Of a stretch of 26,632 nt of DNA, positions 13,015 to 21,566 are shown piece by piece. The notes beneath the pieces are model-generated. The model made no database searches. It had not been told where the DNA came from and saw only the letters and a program-made list of their open reading frames with translations. Where the stretch lies: assembly GCA_008931825.1 (NCBI GenBank), contig QXVZ01024914.1, forward strand, positions 1 to 26,632, written 5' to 3'. How positions within the stretch are numbered: position 1 is the first letter of the stretch; every line of letters starts with the position of its first letter. The translations under genes were made by a program, and so were the position numbers. Origin of the DNA: Phallusia fumigata (taxonomy: Eukaryota; Chordata; Ascidiacea; Phlebobranchia; Ascidiidae).

Positions 13015-14009
13015 TTTTTGAAAAATTTTTTTGAGCATGGCTTGTAAGGTGAGGTCTGCGATTAAAATATTTTAATCTAAATTTTTCGAAAAGGCGAAAC
13101 ATCTGTTGAAATTATTCGTTGTTGCATAATTTACTCTAGTACTTATTTATAGCAAACAACCTAGTGTATAATTACTAATTCAACCTGAGTTAACTGAAAC
13201 ATGATCTTCAAATTATGGATTATTTACAGAATATTTCCGGCATACGTTAGTCAGATCAGAGCCTATTTATTGACTATACTATTGTCAATATATATTGTCC
13301 ACATATAAGCTCAAGTCACAGTTTGGCACACAAAATAAATTTACCGTCGTTTTAGTCTCTTCGTATTTCAATCAAAAATTGTGTGATCCGTTTTTAATTT
13401 CTGCGAATAAAGTACCAGTTTTAGACCTTTTAGAGATTAGAACAGAGAGGAGTAGGATGATGTAAAGAAATTTATAGTAGATTTGAAAAAAATGTTTACG
13501 TTCTCAAAACCNTTTTGGAAAAATTTTTTTGAGCATGGCTTGTAAGGTGAGGTCTGCGATTAAAATATTTTAATCTAAATTTTTCGAAAAGGCGAAACAT
13601 CTGTTGAAATTATTCGTTGTTGCATAATTTACTCTAGTACTTATTTATAGCAAACAACCTAGTGTATAATTACTAATTCAACCTGAGTTAACTGAAACAT
13701 GATCTTCAAATTATGGATTATTTACAGAATATTTCCGGCATACGTTAGTCAGATCAGAGCCTATTTATTGACTATACTATTGTCAATATATATTGTCCAC
13801 ATATAAGCTCAAGTCACAGTTTGGCACACAAAATAAATTTACCGTCGTTTTAGTCTCTTCGTATTTCAATCAAAAATTGTGTGATCCGTTTTTAATTTCT
13901 GCGAATAAAGTACCAGTTTTAGACCTTTTAGAGATTAGAACAGAGAGGAGTAGGATGATGTAAAGAAATTTATAGTAGATTTGAAAAAAATGTTTACGTT
14001 CTCAAAACC
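13015..14009. repeat. Near-identical direct pair 13015-13511 / 13513-14009, joined at a single N (probable failed contig overlap)
   Basis: Both copies are 497 bp and I find only one mismatch (13019 against 13517). The second copy starts at the base after the N at 13512 and both end CTCAAAACC. Equal length, near identity and an N exactly at the joint are what an unmerged overlap between adjacent contigs would give. A very recent true tandem duplication is the alternative. The sequence is AT-rich and non-coding. Confidence 0.92.
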
Positions 14010-14162
14010 ATGTCACTAAACTGTTTTTACTTTTTGTATTCCCTAATATATATTCAAGGTTCTATCCCTCTCAGTGTTATTTGTTTTGACATATTTTTTG
14101 AAATTAGAAGTGTGTCGGACGAAAATTTTATTAACACAATTAGATGATTTTTGAGTGAAGAC

Positions 14163-14186
14163 TTTGTTTGTTATTCTTTTTTGCAG
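14163..14186 (+). promoter_or_regulatory. Splice acceptor (possible spliced-leader site) ahead of the 7TM gene
   Basis: A long pyrimidine tract ending TTTTTTGCAG at 14186 lies 47 bp before the chosen ATG at 14234. It is a strong acceptor, so the mature 5' end probably begins at 14187. An upstream in-frame ATG at 14168 would be removed by splicing. No upstream 5' exon is recognisable, so the donor could be a non-coding exon in 10793-14162 or, if this is a tunicate, a trans-spliced leader. Confidence 0.55.
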
Positions 14187-14233
14187 TTAACATTGATTGG
14201 TCTGATTGCTTTTGTCAACTTTTTTGTCAAATC

Positions 14234-15250
14234 ATGGCAAACAATTCATCATTTGCTGACGAAAATACAGTTGCACCAAGTCAAAGAATGTTAGCTGCAG
14301 AATGGGGATTGCTCGGATTCCTCGCTTTAACTACTCTGTACCTGACAATAGCTTCGGCGATCTACCAGTTTGCATCAAAACAACCAGGATTGAAGACAAA
14401 CAACAGACTATGCACATTGTCTTGGGCTCTGTTACTCTTGTCTGCAGTTTCTAGAGTAATTGAGTCCACACATGTTTTGTATGCCGCCTTTATTTGCACC
14501 TGGTTCATAATGCCCCACCGTATGTATATAACATTTTCGCGCTTTTTTGTGTACTTGTCTCTATGGTTTCGACAACATTTAGTTTACAAGTCTGTCAACT
14601 CTACTGCGAAGTGGACGCGGTTTGCGCGAAAGTTAAGCCTGGCATCGGTAATCGGGATTTCAATATTTACCTTTGTGCAAATTTTCGGTGTTCTAATTTA
14701 CTTAACAAATCCTGTGAAAAGCGAAATTTGTGGTGGAAATCGCGATTTGTTACCTTACATTGTAGTCAGTACAATTGGTTTTTCATTTTCACAACTGGTT
14801 CTGTTGTTTCTCATGTTTTTACCCTTATCGAAATACTTTTCTGATTTAACAGATGTTAAATCGGTATACGTGCGTTCCGCTTGCACTGCTGTCGTCTGCG
14901 TTGTGTCCGATCTGATCATCACCTTTGCTTTGGTTTTTGTCGACAAATTTGCAAAACACATCTCGAAATTATTCTTGACACACTTGGTAACTACGAACTA
15001 TGTTCTTAACGCGACTGCTTTAATATTTTCTTTCAACGATTACGCAACGAGATTGTTTCCATTCAAACTGCTGTTACGTAGACTAAAGCCAAATGTCGTC
15101 GTCCCCTGTAGTTCTGTTGTTTACAATGGGAATAAGGCTGTGGAAAGTGATGATTCACCACAGCCCAGAGTTATTATCAATGCTTGGGAAAAAGATGTTA
15201 AAATCTTGGATAACACCGTCTCAGCAAAAATTGATCAACTGAACTCATAA
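14234..15250 (+). CDS. Orphan seven-transmembrane receptor-like protein, single coding exon, 338 aa
   Basis: This is an intact frame with no introns. I start it at MANNSSFADE (14234) because the earlier in-frame ATG at 14168 lies upstream of a strong splice acceptor. Seven hydrophobic segments fall at about residues 25-47, 59-79, 82-115, 136-158, 172-198, 217-237 and 248-268. A short outside N-terminus carries an NSS glycosylation sequon, and Cys88 and Cys166 could form the usual TM3-loop 2 disulfide. The C-tail is about 60 residues and is basic near the membrane (LLLRRLKP). Usual rhodopsin-class signatures are absent: there is no DRY after TM3 (LWFRQHLVY instead), and TM7 ends SFNDYATRLFPF where NPxxY would be expected. 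I infer a plasma-membrane receptor, possibly chemosensory, but cannot name a family or ligand. Confidence 0.8.
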   Translation: MANNSSFADENTVAPSQRMLAAEWGLLGFLALTTLYLTIASAIYQFASKQPGLKTNNRLCTLSWALLLLSAVSRVIESTHVLYAAFICTWFIMPHRMYITFSRFFVYLSLWFRQHLVYKSVNSTAKWTRFARKLSLASVIGISIFTFVQIFGVLIYLTNPVKSEICGGNRDLLPYIVVSTIGFSFSQLVLLFLMFLPLSKYFSDLTDVKSVYVRSACTAVVCVVSDLIITFALVFVDKFAKHISKLFLTHLVTTNYVLNATALIFSFNDYATRLFPFKLLLRRLKPNVVVPCSSVVYNGNKAVESDDSPQPRVIINAWEKDVKILDNTVSAKIDQLNS

Positions 15251-15555
15251 AAATGATAAACCAACATTTTTTGGGCAAGCAAAATGTTACAACAGAAACT
15301 TATGTAGGATTGTTTAGGAAAAAACAAGGCTTCTTTGTTTTGTCTAAATGCTGTGAAGTAAATGTGTTCCTTTGTGTGATGTCATGTGATATTATGTGTA
15401 AGTGTTCAAGTGGTCGCTTATTCTATGATTGGTGCGACCACCCACAGTTGCTATTTTACAAAATGCACAGTAATTTTGACTAAGATTTGTGTGGTTTATT
15501 ATTCTATCGATGGGTAACATGTTATTGAACTCGTTTTGTTATTGTGTTGTCCGTC

Positions 15556-15561
15556 AATAAA
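15556..15561 (+). terminator. Poly(A) signal of the 7TM gene
   Basis: AATAAA lies 306 bp after the stop codon, the first canonical signal downstream of the gene, followed by A-rich sequence. It implies a 3' untranslated region of about 330 bp. The short open frame at 15253-15483 lies inside that untranslated region and has no recognisable motif. Confidence 0.6.
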
Positions 15562-16893
15562 TGCGACGATCAAAAATAAAAACTTTATGTGTACCGCAGA
15601 GCAGGTATGAGGCGACAAAAGCTATTGTCACTTGAGTTCTTCGCACGCATATGGTTACTACGCCAGATAAACGTCATGTTCACGACGAAAAAACGTTTAT
15701 TTTTGGTGAAGGTTTTATTTTGTCAAATTCGTAACGGTAAAGTAATGTCATTTTTAGTAACGCCTGAACTGTTAGTTGGTTTGGTAAAAGTTGGTTGTGG
15801 GTTTTACGCAAAGAAAACATCATAATTTGGTAGTGTTTATTCTTGCTTTTTAGGACGCTGTGTAGATGTGGTTAATTTGCTGTCAGAAAACAAGTTTGTT
15901 GTTGTTTCTTGGTTAAATAACGGACAACCAGACATCAACGTCAGACTGACAATTTATAAACGGTATATGCCGTCTCGAATAAGCCTAAAATGAAAAAAGA
16001 CAATTGAAACAAAACAGGAATATAAATACAAAACTGAAAAATGTTTCCAGTCAAAAATTTTTGGTTGGCATCTAGAACGACGAATCCACATTAGGTTTTT
16101 TATGTCTGTATATGGGTCGAGCGCCTTTTTCTGTCCAAAATAAGCACATAATGTTTAATTCTACCTCGTAAACAGCGTCTAAAACGGTTTCTACATTAAT
16201 CTAAACATATTATCGACGTGATTAAAATGTTCAATTTCAACGTCACACAACCAAACTTTAGATAACATTAGATTTGTCATCAAAAAGACTTTAAACTCTC
16301 TTGCAACCATAAGTTAGGTCTACACGTTAACATTTCATATGTAGATAATTTGCTTAATGATTCTATACGTTGTGCAATATCAAAAGTTTGCTGGGACAGC
16401 CGAAACAATCACCATAGTGGTGTTATGTCAAAAGATATGGTCCATGGGCGTATCCGAGGGGACGAAAGGCACCATGGCCCAACCAAAAAATCCAAACTGT
16501 ACATTAACGTAGGTTATCCCGAGTAAAATATGTAAGTTGTGCATTAGGGTAAGTTACCCCTGGAAATATTTGTCCCTCTCCCCAAAAAAATTTGGGCTGG
16601 CTGCGCTATTGGTGTGACTAAATAGTCCAATTTAAATTTTGTGTTTAAAGAGAATGTTTATAATTTTGATAAAAAATCTGTTTAAAAGTCTTACGTTCTA
16701 TAACTAATTTTCTGAATTTTAATTTTGCAACTTTTGTCTGTCCCCAAAACGCAAAAAATATAGCTCACGTGCACGTTGGGTGGTGGTTTATTTTGTAGGT
16801 TGCCCAAAGCAACATCGTAAGCTCGTTGTTTGTACCGTGGTGGATCGTAAAACTAATCAGTTTTGGTTTCGTGATAAAAACTATTTCTGAAAA
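15562..16893. other. Intergenic region between the 7TM gene and SPAG16
   Basis: These 1.3 kb hold the 7TM cleavage site, the promoter and 5' untranslated region of SPAG16, and a decayed interspersed repeat at about 16440-16615. A 78-codon open frame at 15589-15825 has no known motif and no splice or poly(A) support, so I do not call it a gene. No RNA gene is seen. Confidence 0.55.
16440..16615. repeat. Decayed interspersed repeat with imperfect inverted ends and an internal ~50-bp duplication
   Basis: The left end (ATGGGCGTATCCGAGGGG at about 16445) and the right end (GGCTGGCTGCGCTATTGG at about 16597) are imperfect inverted matches. This resembles elements in many invertebrates bounded by GGGCGTATCC and GGATACGCCC. 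Inside, the segment beginning TGTACATTAACGTAGGTTA recurs about 40-50 bp on as TGTGCATTAGGGTAAGTTA. No clear target duplication is seen and I cannot name the family. Confidence 0.4.
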
Positions 16894-19800
16894 ATGGCAA
16901 GCGAAGTAGATGATGGCCCATTTTACCTGGAACGTATCCTTTTATTGCATTGTTGGGTGTAAATTGTTGTTAGATTTTCAAGGTTAGGACTAGATAAACT
17001 GACAAATGTTACATTTGATTTGTTTTAGGTATTCGGGTAAAAAAGTATTTTTGCTGCAACGTTTAAAATATACATGTACATAAATTGAGCACAACTAAAA
17101 TTGCCGCCAGAGAGCTGGTATATAAAGAACATATTGTGACACAAACTTTTTAACAATCGCTATTGTCATCACTCATCATAGCTTTCGGTGCATCATCTTA
17201 TACATAAAATATTTCAGTTCTGTTGTAGCATATGTTTTTCCTCAATGCTTCTACAAATCAGATGTGTCCGTAGCAGAAGATTCTGATGGGGAGTATGAAT
17301 ATGAGGAGGTAATTTGTTTGGGTAATTTTATCCAGCATAACTTTTTACTCTACTTTCTTGTCAGGTCCCTGTCGATGAAGATTTAAGTGTTATTACAACA
17401 GATTTGGCAGAAGACCTTCATAAAGCTGTCCATGTGATAGAAGAGGCAAGACAAGATGAAAAGGCATTTGTAAGTTAAGATACATATGTAATGTGAGCAG
17501 TGTAATAAGCTTACACCAAGATTTGCTTTCAAGCATCAAAAGTCTGAAAGCGCACCTTTAGCATCAGTGATTCAACGCCCAGAAGTTGTTGATGATTTTG
17601 TTAGAAATTTCATGCTAAGAATGGGTTTAAGGAGGACACTGGAGTGCTTTCAAACGGAATGGTCAGTATGAAAAGTTTTTATGACACAAAAGTGGGAATG
17701 TATCTCTGCAAGTCCAACTCTACAAATATAATTACATACATTCCTGCACATGTTTTCAAGCGAGCATGCAACCTACCATATAAAAATAGTTGTATAATGT
17801 TATATTCCTGTTGTAGGTATGAAATGCAACAGAAAGGGCTGCTTGGTGAGGAAGATATAGGGGTTGTTCCAGATGTGTATAGCAAGTATGAAAAAATCAT
17901 CATAAAATTTTAAGATTTTCAAAATGGCTTAACACAAACAATTTTAGAAATCAAGCATTGAATGATGAAGTGAAGCATCTGAAACAAGAACTTGAAAAAT
18001 ACAAACTTGCTGCAAGGTAATGATATGTTTGGTATGTCAAACTAAAGATGTACATGTAGATTGTTTTGCAGTAAGGCTAAAGAAACCTACATCAAACTTC
18101 AAAAAGAAAGAGACTTTCACAAAATCAACCACAAAAGAATTGTCCAAGAGAAAAACAGACTAATCACTGACATCAAAAGGTAACAAAATCTGTGCAGTCG
18201 CTAGAAGAAAATAAATTACAGGTCTTTTCTTGGTTTAATTGTAGTTCTATGAGGTTAAATACTTTTCAGACTGAAGAAACACTACAGTTCATACGAACCA
18301 ACACTGCGCCAACTAAAACACAAGTATGAACTTGCAATGAAAGAAAAAATGTTAACCAAATTGGAAAGAGATCGAGCAGTTGGTCAGGTACCTACTAATA
18401 TATTAAACAATTATCTACCGACATTCACCAACGAATATGCTGCTTGCAGGTTACTGGCTTGCAAGCTACTCTCCGCAATGTTGAAACAGGAAAAGATGAA
18501 AAAATACCTCCATTGTCAGGATACAGAGTAGAAAGATCGGTCTTGCCGGAGGGTCCTACACAATTGTCCCTCCGTGAGGCAAGAGAACAGCTTGTATCAA
18601 ATGTTAGACAAGAAACTATCAGTTCACCATTTGCAGCTCCACAAAAGCATGTAAATATTGTGTTTGACATGTAACATAAAGTTGCTTTGTAATATGATGT
18701 TTTCTGGCATGACAAATGCTAAAACGTTAATTAGCCTGTAACATTTACCTTTTTTATCTCATGATGAGTAACATACTAGAATTACAAAAATTATTTTTAA
18801 CTTCCAGAGAAGTGAATTTCCACCAGATTGTAGAGTGAATCCATACCTTACAAGTGTTAAAGGTCCACCAGCCCATCTGACCCGCACAGGAGGTTTCAGA
18901 CAAACTGGATGCATTCGAGCACATGATCTTTCTGTCAGCAAGTAAGCCCAGACCCTTGGAAATGTATCCTCGTTAAAAAAATGTGTATGGCAATGCTTTG
19001 ATTAAGGGGTCATGAAGGTTTTATCGTGCTGTTTTACTTACATTTTTGCTATGTAGTGTAACTCTGCACCCACGCAAGCAAATAGCTGTAACAACATCTG
19101 ATGACCACCTGTGGAAGATGTGGGCTATTCCTGGTGGGGACATTATAATGACTGGTGAAGGCCACACAGATTGGATTGCGGATTGTGATTTTCACCCAGG
19201 GTATGTAAATAAATTACTGGTTTTAACCAGGCTAGATGAGCAAAGAGAATGTGTTGCAGAGGTTCCCAGCTTGCTACTGCTAGTGGTGATGCCTGTGTGA
19301 AAGTGTGGGATTTTGCCAAGGCTTCTTGCGTACTTACCTTTCCTGATCACACTCACGCTGTGTGGGGTGTGTCTTGGCATTCCTGTGGAGATTTTCTTGC
19401 TTCTTGCTCAATGGATAACACCTCTAAAATTTGGGATGTAAACAGGTTGGTACATAACTTTGATGGGCTGTTTAAAAATTAGTACAAAGCAAAAACCTTT
19501 TTTTGGTTGTTTTTACCTTCTGAGAAGTAATGGATTGATCCTAGTCATTGCTTTTTTTAGTAAAGTCTGCCTTGTTGATAGTGGCAGTTTTTAAGTCTGT
19601 AGCAGGGATGCACAACTCAAATAGGAATGTGGGTCATAACTTTTCATACAATCTAGGCCATGTTCAAGTAATTCCTTGTATTGTGTAAAGAACTTTCACA
19701 TATTTGCACCAGGGATTTGCAAATGAATTTAATTTAGGGAGACATGTTGCTTTTAAGACATCTTAGCTGCACCAAAGGTAAAAAAATGGTGTTAAAGGAG

Positions 19801-21268
19801 AAATTTGCAATCTAGAAATCTAAAATTAATCACCATACAACTACCATCCAGCCATTGCTTTTGTCGCTTGTAAAAATCCTTCATTCAACCTAACAAATAT
19901 CATCAGTTCCAGAACAAAGAATGAAATAAGAAAAGTATCACCCAAGCGACATGAAGGCAAAAATTGCATGAATTTTGTAGTCATAGTCACTGAACACAGC
20001 AGTACACTTTACATATGACATTTTTAAACCATTGTAGGGCCCATGGACCCCATGTTGTGCACTCCTCGTCCAAAGTAATGCCCCATTTTTTAACTAAAAG
20101 ACTTGAACTTTGTGTGGAAAGACCAACATTGTCAAGATTGAAATCAGTTTTCTTTTTTGACAGTGAGAAATGTCTGGCCACACTGAGAGGACATGCAGAT
20201 TCAGTCAACAGCATCCAGTTTCTTTACTTTGCAAACACTCTGCTAACATCTTCCGCTGACAAAACCCTTTCTCTGTGGGATGCCAGGACGGTAGGCCCAC
20301 AAAGACTTTGTTGTGCCAATGAATAAACATTAACAAATACATGATGTTTTTGCAGGGTTTGTGTGCACAGACATTCTATGGACACATGCACTCTGTCAAT
20401 AATGCAGTGTTCAATCTAAAGGTAATTTAAGTTACTAGTTGCTTTGTTTTTTTTGTGGTTTTGGCTGACATGTTTTAGATACATAAGTGCATTTCATCCT
20501 TTTTGGTATCGTGACCTAGTTTTGCAAAAAGACCAAATTTTTAAACACAAACAGAAATAAAAACCATGAACTTTACTGAAACTGCTGAAACACACAGTTT
20601 CGGTCTTAATAGTTTCCAGAAGGTATATCACGCTTGCCCTCAGGATTTATGCACACATGTAAAAAAATCTTGTTTGGATACTTAAATTAAACCTCTGTCC
20701 ATCTTTTCGAGAGTTGAGATACAATTTCAGTAAAGTGGACTCTTTCGATTATCATTGACAGGGAGACACAATAGGTTCATGTGACAGCTATGGAACCGTG
20801 AAGTTTTGGGATGTTCGACATGTGTCACCTATGATGACTGTAGATGTTGGCCCACACCCGGCAAACCAAGTTGCGTTTGATCCATCAGGTATGTTGATTC
20901 GCTTGTAAAAGGAACCTGTAGAGCAGGAATGTCAAACATCTGGCACACAGGCTGGATCTGGCCTGCTTGTTGATTTCATACGGCGCAGCATACATTTATA
21001 ACCATTTAAAGAACTGTGTAGACCCTTATGTATCCAGAACAATACAAAAACGTGTTTTTTGCAGCAAAAAAGTCTTCACTTATGTATTACAGGACATCTA
21101 CTGGCAGTCGCAAGTAACGATGCAACTGTCAAGATGATTGAAATTGGGACAAGCGAGGTGACCTTGCTAGCAGGACATGACGACGCAGTGCAAGCTGTGG
21201 ACTTTGACAAAGGAGGCCAATTTATGATATCAGGAGGCTCAGATGGAAGCTTACGAATGTGGTCATGA
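16894..21268 (+). CDS. SPAG16: SPAG16/PF20, ciliary central-apparatus WD40 protein, complete, 16 exons, 614 aa
   Basis: SPAG16 (Chlamydomonas PF20) sits on the central-pair bridge of motile 9+2 axonemes in sperm and cilia. Exons: 16894-16933, 17262-17308, 17365-17469, 17534-17661, 17817-17885, 17948-18016, 18072-18179, 18270-18387, 18450-18650, 18808-18941, 19057-19200, 19260-19445, 20164-20290, 20356-20421, 20762-20888, 21093-21268. All junctions are GT-AG and stay in frame; human SPAG16L is 631 aa. The acidic N-terminus has DGEYEYEE, and RMGLRRTLECFQTEW matches the conserved helical region. A charged coiled coil follows (about residues 140-265), with KLQKERDFH and RIVQEKNRL. Seven WD40 repeats run from about 333 to the end, including SADKTLSLWDA and GSDGSLRMWS. 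The start is the first ATG in frame. The 3' end abuts SLU7 tail to tail. Confidence 0.95.
19603..20067. mobile_element. hAT-like non-autonomous element filling SPAG16 intron 12
   Basis: The left end CAGGGATGCACAACTC and the right end GTTGTGCACTCCTC (20054-20067) are inverted near-copies, and the subterminal GGGCCCATGGACCCC resembles hAT ends. Length is about 465 bp with no transposase frame. Flanking octamers GTCTGTAG (left) and GTCCAAAG (right) agree at only 5 of 8 positions, so the target duplication is weak or decayed. It makes up most of the 718-bp intron, much longer than most SPAG16 introns here. Confidence 0.55.
20923..20980. mobile_element. hAT-like terminal fragment in SPAG16 intron 15
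   Basis: The stretch reads CAGGAATGTCAAACATCTGG and continues with GGCTGGATCTGGCCTGC. This fits the common hAT terminus CAG(G)GGTGTCAAAC...GGGCCGGATCCGGCCCGC. No opposite end or target duplication was found before exon 16 at 21093, so it is a truncated relic. Confidence 0.5.
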
Positions 21269-21339
21269 TTTTAATTAATACCTTCAAGTTTAAAATTTTA
21301 ATACAGAAGTGATATAACCCAATGTTGTTTTTTTGTGCA

Positions 21340-21353
21340 TTTATTAAAATAAA
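21340..21353. terminator. Back-to-back poly(A) signals of the convergent genes SPAG16 (+) and SLU7 (-)
   Basis: TTTATT at 21340-21345 is AATAAA on the minus strand (SLU7), and AATAAA at 21348-21353 serves the plus strand (SPAG16, 80 bp after its stop). They are separated by 2 bp. With cleavage usually 10-30 nt downstream of each signal, the two mRNAs should overlap at their 3' ends by several tens of bases. Confidence 0.65.
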
Positions 21354-21566
21354 GTTAAAATGACAAAGGCTGACAGAAAGTGCACGACAGCTGTCATATG
21401 GCAGTTCCACTATTATTAGTGTTACTTTTTACCACCGATTTACGCCACATTTCTGGGCCCTGTGTACGAAACCTTGGTTGTGTTACCAGTGCTCTTGACA
21501 CCAACAGGCCATAGGTACAGACTTCCCACAAATTGAGATATCAGATAGTTTCGGACATCATCAATG

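Larger units (their letters stand above)
10793..14186. other. Intergenic region between divergent plexin and 7TM genes
   Basis: This 3.4-kb stretch separates the plexin start codon (minus strand) from the 7TM gene (plus strand), so it must hold both promoters and 5' untranslated sequence. I see no coding exon, tRNA or other RNA gene. Identifiable contents are the hAT-type element at 12529-12868 and the N-joined copies at 13015-14009. The rest is AT-rich sequence with homopolymer T-runs. No TATA box or other core promoter element can be called with confidence. Confidence 0.6.

Noticed and set aside
13015..14009. Long terminal repeats of a retroelement
   Set aside because: The two copies are directly adjacent with only an N between them; there is no internal region, primer-binding site or target duplication.
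15253..15483. 75-codon frame right after the 7TM stop
   Set aside because: It lies between the stop and the poly(A) signal, has no motif, and is best read as 3' untranslated sequence.
15589..15825. 78-codon frame downstream of the 7TM poly(A) signal
   Set aside because: No domain, no homology I recognise, no poly(A) or splice context of its own.
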